A DNA stretch of 64,000 nucleotides from Thermoleophilia bacterium (GTDB taxonomy: Bacteria > Actinomycetota > Thermoleophilia > Miltoncostaeales > Miltoncostaeaceae): positions 1-64,000 of the forward strand of contig JADGPG010000056.1 in NCBI GenBank assembly GCA_017882545.1. The letters run 5' to 3'. Under the pieces are notes generated by a model, which saw nothing but the letters and a program-made list of their open reading frames with translations, made no database searches and was not told the DNA's origin. A program made the position numbers and the translations under genes. Below, one piece after another: positions 38,309 through 48,450 of the stretch (its first letter is position 1; every line of letters begins with the position of its first letter).

Positions 38309-39772
38309 GTGACTGAACGGTCCACGCCCCACCGTACGGTGGTGCTCGTCTTGCTGAGTTTGACCCAGTTCATCCTGGTCATCGACGTGTCGATCGTGAA
38401 CGTCGCGCTGAGCTCCATCCAGCACGCGCTGTCGTTTTCGCAGTCGAATCTCCAGTGGATCCTGAGCGCCTACACCTTGACGTTCGGGGGTCTGTTGCTG
38501 CTCGGAGGCCGCGCGTCCGACCTGCTCGGACGCAGGCGGGTGTTCATGGCCGGGCTGGTCGTGTTCACATGCGGATCCGCCCTCTGCGGATTCGCCCAGT
38601 CGGAGCTGATGCTGATTCTGTCGCGGGCCTTCCAGGGCGTTGGCGCGGCCATCATCTCGCCCGGGGCACTGTCGATCCTCATGACCACATTCCCGGAGGG
38701 CAGCGAACGCAACCGGGCCCTTGGCGTGTGGGGTGCTATCGCCGGGGTCGGCGGGGCCGTCGGGGTCCTCGTTGGCGGCATTCTCGTCCAGTATGTCTCG
38801 TGGCGCTGGATCTTCCTGGTCAATGTGCCGATCGGCCTCCTCGTCCTGATCCTGACACCCAGGTTCATCAAGGAGTCGCGCAGCGACGGTGGAGGGCGTC
38901 TGGACATCGCCGGCGCGGTCTCGATCACCGGAGGGCTCGCACTGCTGATCTACGGCCTCACCCATGCGGAGACGACCGCCTGGACCGACAGCGTCACGGT
39001 CGCGTCACTGGCGCTCTCTGCAGCCCTGATCGTGGGATTCGTCATCATCGAGGCCCGCGTCGCGGACCCCATCCTGCCGCTGCGCATCTTCCGCATCCGC
39101 AGCGTGACCGGGGCCAACGTGGTCGGCTTCCTGTTGGGTTCCTCGATCTTCGCGACCTTCTTCTTCCTGTCGCTCTACATGCAGCAGGTCTTAGGCGTCG
39201 ACGCGCTCGGGGTCGGGGTTCGGTATCTGCTGTTGGCCGGCGTCATCATCATCGCGGCAGCCTTGTCCCAATCGCTTGTCACCCGGTTCGGCGTGCGCCC
39301 GATCCTTGCGATCGGCATGCTTCTGCTGACCGTCGGGCTGTTGTACTTCACGAACCTGCACGTTGGCGGGACCTTTCTGCACGACCTGGTCCCGGGCTTC
39401 ATCCTGGTCGGATTCGGGCTCGGCTTCGCCTTCGTGCCGGTATCGATTGCGGCCCTTCAGGGAGTCACCGGGACCCTTGCCGGCGCGGCATCCGGTCTGA
39501 TCAACACCTCACAGCAGGTCGGCGGTGCGGTCGGCATCGCCGTGCTGTCCACCGTTGCAGGGACCGTGACCGCCAACAGCCTCACGTCGGCGGTCAAGAC
39601 GGCCACGGCGGCCGGCGGAAACGCGCAGCAGGCGACCGCCGCTGCGACCCCACATGCCCTGGTGGACGGATTCCAGGCAGCGTTCTACGTCGCCGCGATC
39701 ACGTCCCTCGTCGGTCTGGTGTGCACTGTGGTGTTGATCCAGCGCCAGACCCGGGTGGTCGTCAAGGTCTGA
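38309..39772 (+). CDS. MFS drug efflux transporter, 14-helix DHA2 (EmrB/QacA) type
   Basis: A 487-residue proton-driven efflux pump. It has the membrane motif [14 protein letters not shown] (D1 in helix 1), [14 protein letters not shown] (motif A), [20 protein letters not shown] (motif B) and [17 protein letters not shown] (motif C of antiporters), with 14 predicted helices. The GTG at 38309 has AAAGG upstream. No regulator lies beside it. Substrate is unknown. A hairpin separates it from the mutase gene. Confidence 0.88.
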   Translation: MTERSTPHRTVVLVLLSLTQFILVIDVSIVNVALSSIQHALSFSQSNLQWILSAYTLTFGGLLLLGGRASDLLGRRRVFMAGLVVFTCGSALCGFAQSELMLILSRAFQGVGAAIISPGALSILMTTFPEGSERNRALGVWGAIAGVGGAVGVLVGGILVQYVSWRWIFLVNVPIGLLVLILTPRFIKESRSDGGGRLDIAGAVSITGGLALLIYGLTHAETTAWTDSVTVASLALSAALIVGFVIIEARVADPILPLRIFRIRSVTGANVVGFLLGSSIFATFFFLSLYMQQVLGVDALGVGVRYLLLAGVIIIAAALSQSLVTRFGVRPILAIGMLLLTVGLLYFTNLHVGGTFLHDLVPGFILVGFGLGFAFVPVSIAALQGVTGTLAGAASGLINTSQQVGGAVGIAVLSTVAGTVTANSLTSAVKTATAAGGNAQQATAAATPHALVDGFQAAFYVAAITSLVGLVCTVVLIQRQTRVVVKV

Positions 39773-39780
39773 CCGGCACG

Positions 39781-39813
39781 ACCCGTCCGGCGGCCGGCGG
39801 GCACCGGACGGGT
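39781..39813 (+). terminator. Terminator of the MFS transporter gene
   Basis: ACCCGTCCGG (39781-39790) pairs with CCGGACGGGT (39804-39813) around a 13-base loop, 8 bases after the stop codon. Confidence 0.65.
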
Positions 39814-39823
39814 TCGATCGGCA

Positions 39824-39829
39824 TATTCT
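39824..39829 (+). promoter_or_regulatory. -10 box of the methylmalonyl-CoA mutase operon
   Basis: TATTCT lies 32 bases before the ATG at 39862; the short leader carries GGAGGA as ribosome binding site. Confidence 0.5.
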
Positions 39830-39861
39830 TCATCAGTACGCCGATCCGCACGGAGGAACAG

Positions 39862-42018
39862 ATGTCGTCCAACGACGCCCCGCAGCACCCAGGCCTCGAG
39901 GAATGGGCCGCCGCCGCACAGGCGGAGCTCCGATCCCGCCCCCTGGACGAGCTGACCCGCGTGACGCCTGAGGACATCCCGATCAAGCCGCTCTATACGG
40001 CTGAGGATCTTGACGGGCTCGAGGACGTCGGATCACTGCCGGGATTTCCGCCATTCGCCCGAGGGGTCCGCGCATCCATGTACGCCAACCGGCCGTGGAC
40101 CATTCGGCAGTATGCCGGCTTCTCGACCGCCGAGGAATCGAACGCCTTCTATCGGCGCAACCTCGAGGCAGGGCAGGTGGGGCTGTCGGTTGCCTTCGAT
40201 CTGGCGACCCATCGGGGCTACGACTCTGACCACCCCCGGGTAGAAGGTGACGTCGGCAAGGCCGGGGTGGCGATCGACTCGGTCGAGGATATGAAGATCC
40301 TGTTCGACGGCATCCCGCTCGACAAGATGTCGGTGTCGATGACCATGAACGGGGCGGTGCTTCCGATCATGGCCTTTTTCATCGTGGCCGCGGAGGAGCA
40401 GGGCGTCGCCACCGACCAGCTGTCGGGCACGGTCCAGAACGACATCCTCAAGGAGTTCATGGTCCGCAACACCTATATCTATCCGCCAGAGCCAAGCATG
40501 CGGATCGTTGCGGACATCATTGAGTTCACCGCACACCGGATGCCGCGGTTCAACTCGATCTCCATCTCCGGGTACCACATGCAGGAGGCCGGGGCGACGG
40601 CCGTGCAAGAGCTCGGCTTCACCCTGGCCGACGGCCTCGAGTACGTCCGCGCCGCCATCTCGAAGGGGCTCGACGTCGACGCGTTCGCCCCGCGCCTGTC
40701 GTTCTTCTTTGCGATCGGCATGGACTTCTTCATGGAGATCGCCAAGCTGCGGGCTGCCCGCATCCTCTGGTCACGTCTCATGAGCGACTTCCAGCCCGCC
40801 AAGGCGGGATCGCTGATGCTCCGTACCCACTGCCAGACATCCGGGGTCTCGCTCACCGAGCAGGATCCCTACAACAACGTGGTCCGGACCGCGTTCGAGG
40901 CGCTCGCCGCCGTCCTCGGCGGCACCCAGAGCCTGCACACCAACGGCTTCGACGAGGCGATCGCCCTGCCGACCGAGGCATCGGCGCGCATCGCCCGCAA
41001 TACGCAGCTCATCCTTGCCGAAGAGACCGGCGTCACCCGCGTGGTGGACCCACTCGGGGGGTCGTACTACGTCGAGGCCCTGACCGACGCGCTCACGACG
41101 CATGCCTGGGAGCTTATCCAGGAGGTGGAGGCGCTCGGCGGGATGACCGCCGCGGTCGAGTCGGGCATGCCGAAGCTCCGCATCGAGGAGGCATCAGCAC
41201 GCCGGCAGGCTCGGGTCGACCGCGGCGAAGACACGATCGTCGGGGTCAACAAGTACCGCCTCAGCAACGAGGCTCCGGTCGAGATTCTCGAGGTCGACAA
41301 CCGCGCGGTCCGTGACCAGCAATTGGCACGCCTTGCCGACGTCCGAGCCGCGCGGGACGCCGCAACTGTGGCGACGGCATTGGATGCGCTGCGGCACGGC
41401 GCCAAAGGGGAGGCCAACCTGTTGGACCTGTGCGTCGATGCCGCGCGCGCCCGCGCGACGCTCGGGGAGATCTCCGACGCCCTCGAGGATGTGTTCGGCC
41501 GTCATCGCGCCGACGTGCGCAGCATCTCCGGAATCTACGGGGCTGCCTACGCCGACGACGCGCGGTTCGGCGCGATCCGCGAGCGGGTCGACGGATTCGC
41601 CGCCGCCCACGGACGCCGACCCCGCATCCTGGTCGCAAAGATGGGCCAGGACGGGCACGATCGCGGCGCGAAGGTGATCGCGACCGCGTTCGCCGACCTG
41701 GGATTCGATGTCGAGGTCGGACCGCTCTTCCAGACCCCGGCTGAGGTTGCCCGCGATGCCATCGACGGCGACGTCCACGTGGTCGGGGTGTCGACCCATG
41801 CCGCCGGCCACAAGACCCTGGTGCCCCAGCTGATTGCCGAGCTGCGCCAGCGGGGTGCCGACGACGTCATGGTCGTCTGCGGCGGCGTCGTTCCGGCGCA
41901 GGACTACCCGTTTCTGCGCGAGGCCGGAGTCGCTGCGGTCTTCGGTCCGGGCACGAACATCCCCGATGCCGCTGCGGAGGTGCTCGACCTGATCGACACG
42001 GTGCGCTCCGGGTCATGA
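39862..42018 (+). CDS. mutB: Methylmalonyl-CoA mutase, catalytic (MutB-type) subunit
   Basis: A B12-dependent mutase that converts methylmalonyl-CoA to succinyl-CoA in propionate, odd-chain fat and branched amino-acid breakdown. The 718-residue chain has the catalytic TIM barrel ([39 protein letters not shown]-like block, [12 protein letters not shown]) and a C-terminal B12 domain with the axial-ligand motif DGHDRG (His599). The ATG at 39862 has GGAGGA. No small MutA subunit is adjacent. An alternative substrate such as ethylmalonyl-CoA is less likely. meaB overlaps its stop. Confidence 0.93.
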   Translation: MSSNDAPQHPGLEEWAAAAQAELRSRPLDELTRVTPEDIPIKPLYTAEDLDGLEDVGSLPGFPPFARGVRASMYANRPWTIRQYAGFSTAEESNAFYRRNLEAGQVGLSVAFDLATHRGYDSDHPRVEGDVGKAGVAIDSVEDMKILFDGIPLDKMSVSMTMNGAVLPIMAFFIVAAEEQGVATDQLSGTVQNDILKEFMVRNTYIYPPEPSMRIVADIIEFTAHRMPRFNSISISGYHMQEAGATAVQELGFTLADGLEYVRAAISKGLDVDAFAPRLSFFFAIGMDFFMEIAKLRAARILWSRLMSDFQPAKAGSLMLRTHCQTSGVSLTEQDPYNNVVRTAFEALAAVLGGTQSLHTNGFDEAIALPTEASARIARNTQLILAEETGVTRVVDPLGGSYYVEALTDALTTHAWELIQEVEALGGMTAAVESGMPKLRIEEASARRQARVDRGEDTIVGVNKYRLSNEAPVEILEVDNRAVRDQQLARLADVRAARDAATVATALDALRHGAKGEANLLDLCVDAARARATLGEISDALEDVFGRHRADVRSISGIYGAAYADDARFGAIRERVDGFAAAHGRRPRILVAKMGQDGHDRGAKVIATAFADLGFDVEVGPLFQTPAEVARDAIDGDVHVVGVSTHAAGHKTLVPQLIAELRQRGADDVMVVCGGVVPAQDYPFLREAGVAAVFGPGTNIPDAAAEVLDLIDTVRSGS

Positions 42019-43007
42019 CCGCAGCGCCGGCCCTCGACGTCCCGGCGCTGGGCGCGGCCATCCGCGCCGGTGACCGCCGCGCCCTGGCGAAAGGCATCAC
42101 CCTCGTCGAGTCCACCCGAGACGATCATCGCGCCCACGCCGAAGCCCTACTCGCGCTCGTCCCGGCCACCGACCCTCCGGCACTGCGGGTCGGCATCTCC
42201 GGCGCTCCGGGTGTGGGGAAGAGCACGCTGATTGAGGCGCTCGGCCAGACCGTCGTCGCCGGGGGGGACCAGCTCGCCGTCCTTGCCGTCGACCCGTCCA
42301 GCTCCGTATCCGGAGGGTCGATCCTCGGCGACAAGACCCGCATGGTCGTACTCTCGCGCGACGACGCGGCGTTCATCCGGCCGTCGCCGGCGGGGCGGAC
42401 GCTCGGCGGCGTGGCCCGACGCACCCGCGAGGCGATCCACCTGTGCGAGGCCGCCGGCTTCACCAGGATCATCGTGGAAACCGTCGGCGTCGGCCAGTCC
42501 GAGACCGCGGTCGCCGGCATGACCGACCTGTTCGTGCTCGTGGTGGCCCCGGCCGGTGGCGACGAGCTGCAGGGGATCAAGCGGGGGATCATGGAGCTCG
42601 CCGACCTGGTCGTCGTCAACAAGGCTGACGGCGAGCTGGTGACGCGCGCGCGACGGGCGGTCGCCGACTACCGAAGTGCCATCGCCCTCATGATTCCGCG
42701 GCACCCCGGCATGCCGGCGGATGCCCGGACCGTCTCGGCGCTGACGGGCGACGGGATCGCCGACCTGTGGCACGATCTGCTCGCGCGCTGGGACGCGCTC
42801 AAACGCGACGGTGCACTGGCGGGGCAGCGGGCCGATCAAGCCCGCCTTTGGCTGTGGGACGAGGTCGACATGGGACTTCGGGCGCACGCCCTGCGCCGGG
42901 CCGGGGCGGGCGAGCGGAGCCTCGAGCGCGCAGTCGAGGCCGGACGGGTGCTGCCGCACATCGCCGCCGCGCAGATCCTCGACCGCCTGCTCGCGGACGA
43001 TCGCTAG
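42015..43007 (+). CDS. meaB: MeaB/ArgK-type GTPase, mutase chaperone
   Basis: MeaB is a G3E-family GTPase that protects and reloads methylmalonyl-CoA mutase with its B12 cofactor. The 330-residue chain shows P-loop GAPGVGKST (63-71), switch motifs [27 protein letters not shown], and NKAD for guanine. The C-terminal dimerisation part follows. The ATG at 42015 overlaps the mutase stop, which fits coupled production. It ends 4 bases into the convergent channel gene. Confidence 0.95.
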   Translation: MTAAPALDVPALGAAIRAGDRRALAKGITLVESTRDDHRAHAEALLALVPATDPPALRVGISGAPGVGKSTLIEALGQTVVAGGDQLAVLAVDPSSSVSGGSILGDKTRMVVLSRDDAAFIRPSPAGRTLGGVARRTREAIHLCEAAGFTRIIVETVGVGQSETAVAGMTDLFVLVVAPAGGDELQGIKRGIMELADLVVVNKADGELVTRARRAVADYRSAIALMIPRHPGMPADARTVSALTGDGIADLWHDLLARWDALKRDGALAGQRADQARLWLWDEVDMGLRAHALRRAGAGERSLERAVEAGRVLPHIAAAQILDRLLADDR

Positions 43008-44011
43008 CGCGCGATCTCCGCGAGCGCGCTGATCGACCCGAGAGCGACTAGGACGTCGCCCACGGCGAGCACCATGTCGGGATCCGGTGCCGCACGGAGC
43101 ATGGCCGACCCCTTCGGACGGACCGCGAGGATGCTGACCCCGCGAAAGCGCCCGGTCACGTCCTGGACCGACTGTTCCGCGAGCACGCTGCCCGCCCGCA
43201 CCTCGAGCTCTTCCAGGCGCAGATCCGGAGTGATCTGGACCAGATCGAGAAAGTCGATCACCGCCGGCTGGACCGACACGGCGGCCAGCATCCGCCCGGA
43301 CACCGCGTACGGCTGGATCACGCGATTGGCCCCGGCCCGATAGAGCCGGTCGATCGACTCGAGGTCCGTCGCCCGCGCCACGATGGTCAGGTCCTCGCGC
43401 ACCGCGCGGGCGCTGAGCGTGATGTAGACGTTGAGCGCGACGGCGTCGACGGCGCACACAAGTCCGCGCGCCCGCGTAATGCCGGCCTGCAACAGGATCG
43501 CCTCCCGCGTGGCGTCGCCGATCAGATGGGGGATGCGGGCATCGGTGAGCTCAGCGCCGATATCGGGCTTGGTGTCGATGATGACCACCGGAAGACCCTG
43601 TTTGCGGAACTCCTCGGTTGCGGCGCGGCCCACGCGCCCGTATCCGCACACGATGAAGTGATCGTAGAGCCCGCCGATCTCACGCTTCACCCGCGTTCTC
43701 CTCACGCTCCGCTCGAGTTCCCCCGAGGCGATCAGCTCCGTGGTGGCCGCCAGCAACGCGAACACCGACACCAAACCCAACACGATCAGCACCGTCGTAA
43801 AGGCATCTCCGCCGGGACCCAGGGGGCGCACCGTCGAGTACCCGATGGTACTCAGGGTGATCACCGTCATGAACGTGGCGTCGCGCACGCTCCATCCCAG
43901 AAACGCCATGTATCCGACGACCCCGAGCAGCCCCACCAGGATCATCAGCGCAACCGGAAGCCTGAACCGCCGGAACAGAATCTCGAGACTGGTGTTCTCC
44001 GGGGGCGCCAC
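43004..44011 (-). CDS. Two-helix potassium channel with RCK (TrkA-N) domain
   Basis: A 335-residue channel-type protein. Two membrane helices flank a pore helix; the filter reads TIGYS (55-59) instead of the usual TVGYG. The cytoplasmic part holds a NAD-type Rossmann fold (FIVCGYGRVGRAATEEF) and a TrkA-C domain, as in MthK-like channels. The start is uncertain: GTG at 44011 gives a 15-residue lead to the first helix; ATG at 44080 would add an Arg-rich segment. Ion selectivity should be checked because of the Ser. Confidence 0.85.
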   Translation of the reverse strand: MAPPENTSLEILFRRFRLPVALMILVGLLGVVGYMAFLGWSVRDATFMTVITLSTIGYSTVRPLGPGGDAFTTVLIVLGLVSVFALLAATTELIASGELERSVRRTRVKREIGGLYDHFIVCGYGRVGRAATEEFRKQGLPVVIIDTKPDIGAELTDARIPHLIGDATREAILLQAGITRARGLVCAVDAVALNVYITLSARAVREDLTIVARATDLESIDRLYRAGANRVIQPYAVSGRMLAAVSVQPAVIDFLDLVQITPDLRLEELEVRAGSVLAEQSVQDVTGRFRGVSILAVRPKGSAMLRAAPDPDMVLAVGDVLVALGSISALAEIAR

Positions 44012-44132
44012 ACAGCGATTCTCCCACCCGCGGGCACGGGCTGCACGACGCCATCCGTGAGGGGCGCGAAACACGGCCATTCTCCAACCGCCAGTAGGGG
44101 AGCGCGCCCCGACGGCGAATGGTGCCGACACG

Positions 44133-44984
44133 ATGACGATGCCCTCAGATATCGACAGCCTCCGTGAGCGCCTGCGGCGCGACTACGAGGGGTTCAGTCC
44201 CGCCCAGCAGGCGTTGGCCCGGTACATCGCCGACCATCTGGCCGACCTACCGCTGATGTCGGCACACGAAGTGGCCCGCGCCGCGCACTGCAGTCCCGCA
44301 ACCGTCGTGCGCTTCGCCCAGGCCCTCGGGTACAACGGGTACCCCGACCTCCAGCAGATCGTGCGACACGATCAGCGACCGTGGCTGCCGTCCCCGTCAC
44401 GGGAGCACAAGTTCGGCGTCGTCGGCGGGTCCGACACCGTGGCGTCATCGCTCGCCGCCGACCGACACGCGCTCGAGAGCACCGCCGACCGCCTGACCCA
44501 ACGTGGCCTCGGTCCGGTCGCCCAGGCCCTCGCCGGACGGCGCCCCGTCGTGGTCGCGGGCGACGGACATGCCCGCGTGATTGTCGGGCTCCTCGTCGAC
44601 CGGCTCGCCCGCGTCGGCGTCCCCGCCGTCGCCGTCACCGGGCTGGATCTGGCCGACCGCGCCTGGCTCGAGACGCTCGCCCCCAGTGGCGCCGTCCTCG
44701 CCGTGAGCGTCGGCCGGGAGGCGCAGGTGGCCCAAGCGGCCATCGACGCCGCACTCACGGCCAAGGTCCCGGCGACCGCGCTCGTTGACTCCACGCTCTC
44801 GAGCCTCGCCCGGTTGCCACTTGCCCGAGTGGTACCCGCCGACACCCGCGCGGGTGCGCCCAGCCTGGTCGCCATGGTCGCCGTTGCGCAGGCCCTCGTT
44901 GTACTGGTCGAATCCTCCGCGCGCCGCGCCAGCAGCCGTGCCGACGACCATGAGGATCACGGGCTCAGCGCCATCGGCGCCTAG
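44133..44984 (+). CDS. RpiR/MurR-family regulator with SIS domain
   Basis: A 283-residue transcription regulator. The N-terminal RpiR helix-turn-helix is clear (FSPAQQALARYIADHLAD, AHCSPATVVRFAQALGYNGYPDLQ). The C-terminal SIS domain usually binds phosphosugars, but its loop residues are not conserved enough here to tell the ligand. It is divergent from the channel gene and just ahead of pdxS, which has its own promoter. Its targets are unknown. Confidence 0.83.
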   Translation: MTMPSDIDSLRERLRRDYEGFSPAQQALARYIADHLADLPLMSAHEVARAAHCSPATVVRFAQALGYNGYPDLQQIVRHDQRPWLPSPSREHKFGVVGGSDTVASSLAADRHALESTADRLTQRGLGPVAQALAGRRPVVVAGDGHARVIVGLLVDRLARVGVPAVAVTGLDLADRAWLETLAPSGAVLAVSVGREAQVAQAAIDAALTAKVPATALVDSTLSSLARLPLARVVPADTRAGAPSLVAMVAVAQALVVLVESSARRASSRADDHEDHGLSAIGA

Positions 44985-45012
44985 GTCGGGGTGGCGGCTC
45001 GTCGAGGTCGGC

Positions 45013-45018
45013 TAGACT
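45013..45018 (+). promoter_or_regulatory. -10 box of the pdxST-yebC-ruvCAB operon
   Basis: TAGACT lies about 40 bases before the GTG of pdxS. The leader carries AAGGGG, so this transcript is not leaderless. No -35 box was clear. Confidence 0.5.
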
Positions 45019-45057
45019 GGCCGGAGCGACCACGATTTCCGAGTCTAAGGGGTAGGT

Positions 45058-45963
45058 GTGGCTGAACAGTCCGGGGCCAACGGGCGCACGGGAACCTCGC
45101 TCGTCAAGAGCGGGCTCGCGCAGATGCTCAAAGGCGGCGTGATCATGGACGTCGTCAACGCCGACCAGGCGCGCATCGCCGAAGAAGCCGGCGCGTGTGC
45201 CGTGATGGCGCTGGAGCGCATTCCCGCTGACATTCGCGCGCACGGCGGCGTCGCCCGGATGAGCGACCCGGACCTGATCATGGGAATCAAGGACGCTGTC
45301 TCGATCCCCGTCATGGCGAAGTGCCGGATCGGGCATTTCGTGGAGGCGCAGATCCTTCAGAGCCTGGAGATCGACTACATCGACGAGTCCGAAGTGCTCA
45401 CGCCCGCCGACGATGCCCATCACGTCGACAAGCACGGGTTCACCGTACCGTTCGTCTGCGGGGCCACGGACCTCGGCGAGGCGCTGCGACGCATCAACGA
45501 GGGCGCCGCGATGATCCGCACCAAGGGCGAGGCCGGGACGGGCAACGTCGTGGAGGCCGTCCGCCACATGCGGGCCATCCACGGCGGCATTGCGCGTCTG
45601 CGCGCCGCGCGACCGGACGAGCTGTACGCCGCCGCGAAGGATCTGCGGGCCCCGTTCGAACTCGTGGTTGCGGTCGCCGAATCCGGGGAGCTCCCGGTCG
45701 TCAACTTCTCCGCCGGCGGCATCGCCACACCCGCCGACGCCGCATTGATGATGCAGCTCGGTGCCGACGGCGTGTTCGTGGGCAGCGGTATCTTCAAGAG
45801 CGAAGCGCCCGCCGCCCGCGCCCGCGCAATCGTCGAAGCGGTGACCCACTTCAGCGACCCGGATGTGCTGGCCCGTGTGTCGGCCGGTTTGAAGGACGCG
45901 ATGCCGGGAATCGAGATCGGCTCGCTCGCCGAGGGCGAGCTTCTCCAGACGCGGGGCTGGTGA
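45058..45963 (+). CDS. pdxS: Pyridoxal 5'-phosphate synthase subunit PdxS
   Basis: PdxS makes PLP directly from ribose-5-phosphate, glyceraldehyde-3-phosphate and ammonia delivered by PdxT. The 301-residue barrel has [20 protein letters not shown] (catalytic Asp31), [11 protein letters not shown] (Lys88, first imine) and [10 protein letters not shown] (Lys156). The GTG at 45058 has AAGGGG upstream. pdxT follows after 10 bases. PLP would serve cysK here. Confidence 0.97.
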   Translation: MAEQSGANGRTGTSLVKSGLAQMLKGGVIMDVVNADQARIAEEAGACAVMALERIPADIRAHGGVARMSDPDLIMGIKDAVSIPVMAKCRIGHFVEAQILQSLEIDYIDESEVLTPADDAHHVDKHGFTVPFVCGATDLGEALRRINEGAAMIRTKGEAGTGNVVEAVRHMRAIHGGIARLRAARPDELYAAAKDLRAPFELVVAVAESGELPVVNFSAGGIATPADAALMMQLGADGVFVGSGIFKSEAPAARARAIVEAVTHFSDPDVLARVSAGLKDAMPGIEIGSLAEGELLQTRGW

Positions 45964-45973
45964 GAACCCCCCG

Positions 45974-46606
45974 GTGACCCACCCGTTGCGCATCGGCGTC
46001 CTGGCTATCCAAGGCGCGGTGTCCGAGCACGAGCGCGCCCTGCGCGCCGTCGGCGCCGACCCGGTGCGTGTCCGCGACGAGCGGGGCTTGGACCTGCTCG
46101 ACGGACTGGTAGTGCCGGGCGGGGAGACGACGACGCTCCGACGGGTAGCCGGCGATTCGGGACTCATCGATGCACTGCGAGCCCGGCGCCGCGATGGGCT
46201 TCCGATCCTCGGCACCTGCGCCGGAATGATCGCCCTGGCCGACGAGATCGCCGACGGCGACACGCCGCTGATCGGGGGCCTGGACATTTCGGTCCGGCGC
46301 AACGGCTACGGACGTCAGGTCGCCTCGTGCGAAGCGCAGATCGCCTGCGACGGACTCGGAACCGGTCCGGTCGAGGCGGTGTTCATCCGGGCACCCGTCG
46401 TAGAGCGGGTCGGGGAGGGCGTCACGATCCATGCCCGATACGGCGACACCCCGGTTGCGGTCAGCGACGGTCCGCTGATGGCTGTCGCGTTCCATCCGGA
46501 GCTGACGGCCGACCTGCGCTTTCATCAATGGTTGGCCGACCAGGCGCGGGAGTACGCGGCCCGGTCGGACGTGCACACAAAGGAGGGTCTCGGTGTCGGG
46601 GCATAG
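45974..46606 (+). CDS. pdxT: Pyridoxal 5'-phosphate synthase glutaminase PdxT
   Basis: PdxT hydrolyses glutamine and channels ammonia to PdxS. The 210-residue class-I amidotransferase has GVLAIQGAVSEHE, VVPGGETTTL, the nucleophile in GTCAGM (Cys82) and the His174/Glu176 pair in AFHPEL. Start GTG 45974. Its 3' end overlaps the yebC start by 14 bases. Confidence 0.96.
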   Translation: MTHPLRIGVLAIQGAVSEHERALRAVGADPVRVRDERGLDLLDGLVVPGGETTTLRRVAGDSGLIDALRARRRDGLPILGTCAGMIALADEIADGDTPLIGGLDISVRRNGYGRQVASCEAQIACDGLGTGPVEAVFIRAPVVERVGEGVTIHARYGDTPVAVSDGPLMAVAFHPELTADLRFHQWLADQAREYAARSDVHTKEGLGVGA

Positions 46607-47342
46607 TAAGTGGGCGACCATCAAGCGCAAGAAGGGCGCGGCGGACGCCAAGCGCGGCCAGCTGTTCTCGAAGCTTGCCCGCGCCATCATCGTGGCGGCC
46701 AAGGAAGGCGGGCCCGATCCCGACTCAAACGCGACCCTGGCGAACGCCATCCAGAAGGCGCGCGACAACTCGATGCCAAAGGACAACATCGAGCGCGCGA
46801 TCGCGCGCGGCGCCGGGTCGGGTGACGGCGAGGCATACGAATCGATCGCCTATGAAGGCTACGGCCCTGGAGGTGTGGCGATCCTGTGCATGATCCTCAC
46901 CGACAACCGCAACCGGGCCGCGTCCGACGTCAGGCACATCTTTTCCAAACACGGGGGAGCGCTGGGAACCCCCGGGACGGTCGCGTGGCAGTTCGAGCGA
47001 AAGGGCGTGATCCTGATCGATACCGAGACCGTCGACGAGGACACGCTGATGGAAGCCGCCCTCGATGCCGGTGCGGAGGACATCATCCACGACGGTTCGC
47101 AATGGCAGGTGACGACCGGCCCCTCGGACTTCGGAACAGTCCGCCAGGCCCTTGAGACCGCCGGCATCGCCAACGCATCGGCGGACCTGACCATGATTCC
47201 CAAGAGCACGATCGCCCCGTCCGAGGGCGACGCGCGGCGCCTGCTCAAGCTCATCGACGCGCTCGAGGACAACGACGATGTGCAGGAAGTATTCGCCAAC
47301 TTCGACATCTCCGAAGAGATTCTCGAAGCCGTTGCCGTCTAG
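46593..47342 (+). CDS. yebC: YebC/PmpR family protein
   Basis: A 249-residue YebC-family protein. The N-terminal GHSKWATIKRKKGAADAKRGQLFSK is diagnostic. The family was long treated as a transcription regulator; recent work links YebC to translation of proline-rich stretches by rescuing stalled ribosomes. Here the Pro-rich proteins at 37.8 and 57.3 kb would be candidate clients. GGAGGG precedes the GTG at 46593. It is the usual link between pdxT and ruvC in Actinobacteria. Confidence 0.95.
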   Translation: MSGHSKWATIKRKKGAADAKRGQLFSKLARAIIVAAKEGGPDPDSNATLANAIQKARDNSMPKDNIERAIARGAGSGDGEAYESIAYEGYGPGGVAILCMILTDNRNRAASDVRHIFSKHGGALGTPGTVAWQFERKGVILIDTETVDEDTLMEAALDAGAEDIIHDGSQWQVTTGPSDFGTVRQALETAGIANASADLTMIPKSTIAPSEGDARRLLKLIDALEDNDDVQEVFANFDISEEILEAVAV

Positions 47343-47360
47343 TCCGGCGGGGTCGCGGAC

Positions 47361-47849
47361 GTGATCCTCGGCATCGATCCCGGCCTCGCCTCGACGGGGT
47401 TCGGGGTGATCGAGCGTCGGGATGGGCGCCTGCGGGCCGTCGAGTGGGGCGTGATTCGCACCCGTCCGGCGACGTCGCACCCGCAGCGCCTGGTCGAGAT
47501 CCACCAGACCGTCGGTGCACTCCTGACGCGCTATCCCATCGACGCCGCGGCCATCGAGTCCTGGTTCATCCACCCGGTCAGCAAGGCCGCCATGGGGATG
47601 GCCGAGTCACGCGGAGCGGTCCTAGTGGCCATCGCATCCGCCAGCGTCGAGGTTGTTGAGTACTCCCCGAACACGATCAAGCAGTCGGTCACGGGGAACG
47701 GGAGCGCCGGCAAGGAGCAGGTTCGGGCAATGGTGGAGCGCCTTGTCGGTGTCGATCCGGGTTCCGACCACGCCAGCGATGCCATCGCCGCGGCGCTGTG
47801 CCATCTGTCCTCGTCGCCGCTTGCCGACGCCATCCGGCGCGCACGCTAG
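47361..47849 (+). CDS. ruvC: Holliday junction resolvase RuvC
   Basis: RuvC cuts Holliday junctions made during recombination, working with RuvAB. The 162-residue RNase H-fold nuclease has acidic active-site residues at Asp6 (GIDPGLASTGFG), Glu66 (AIESWF), and Asp136/His137/Asp140 (GSDHASDA). GTG 47361 gives the family's normal start MILGIDPG. ruvA follows 10 bases later. Confidence 0.96.
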   Translation: MILGIDPGLASTGFGVIERRDGRLRAVEWGVIRTRPATSHPQRLVEIHQTVGALLTRYPIDAAAIESWFIHPVSKAAMGMAESRGAVLVAIASASVEVVEYSPNTIKQSVTGNGSAGKEQVRAMVERLVGVDPGSDHASDAIAAALCHLSSSPLADAIRRAR

Positions 47850-47852
47850 CCT
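47847..47852 (+). promoter_or_regulatory. Internal -10 box before ruvA (leaderless)
   Basis: TAGCCT overlaps the ruvC stop and lies 7 bases before the ruvA ATG. It may allow ruvAB to be made apart from ruvC. Confidence 0.45.
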
Positions 47853-47859
47853 CGCTGCG

Positions 47860-48450
47860 ATGATTCGTTCGGTCCGGGGGACCCTCACGGCGATTGGTGC
47901 CGACGGTGCCGTCGTCGAAGTCGGAGGCGTCGGACTGCTGGTCCATGTCTCCACACAGACGCAGGGGGGCCTTCCGCCGATCGGCGTCGTCGTCGCCCTC
48001 CAGACGCACCTGATCGTCCGGGAAGACGCACTGGAGCTGTTCGGGTTTGCCACCGCCGCCGAGCGCGAGCTGTTCGTGGCGTGTGTCGGGGTGAGCGGCG
48101 TCGGACCAAAGTCGGCGATCGCCATCTGCGGCCTCGCGGACCCTGCGACGCTCCGGCGCACCATCCAATCCGGCGACGTTGCGTCCTTGCAGCGGGCGGC
48201 GGGCGTCGGCAAGCGCACCGCAGAGCGCCTTGTCGTCGAACTCCGGGACCGACTCGGATCCACCGATACCGACGGGGCGGGGGCCGTGAGCGCGATCACC
48301 GTCAGCGGCCCCCTGCACGACGCGCACGCGGCGCTTGCCGCACTTGGATTCGCCAGTGATGAGATCAGTTGGGCCCTTGCCGACATCGATACCGGCGCCG
48401 ACACGGGCGAGCTCGTCCGTACCGCCCTGACCCGCCTGCGCCGCGCCTGA
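47860..48450 (+). CDS. ruvA: Holliday junction helicase subunit RuvA
   Basis: RuvA binds the four-way junction and loads RuvB. The 196-residue protein has the N-terminal OB fold ([25 protein letters not shown]), helix-hairpin-helix motifs ([33 protein letters not shown]) and the C-terminal RuvB-binding domain after a flexible linker. ATG 47860. The ruvB start overlaps its stop (TGATG). Confidence 0.95.
   Translation: MIRSVRGTLTAIGADGAVVEVGGVGLLVHVSTQTQGGLPPIGVVVALQTHLIVREDALELFGFATAAERELFVACVGVSGVGPKSAIAICGLADPATLRRTIQSGDVASLQRAAGVGKRTAERLVVELRDRLGSTDTDGAGAVSAITVSGPLHDAHAALAALGFASDEISWALADIDTGADTGELVRTALTRLRRA

Noticed and set aside
38455-39861. N-terminal extension of methylmalonyl-CoA mutase
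   Set aside because: The frame is open through the MFS gene only by GC bias. The mutase has a good ribosome binding site at 39862 and a normal N-terminus there.
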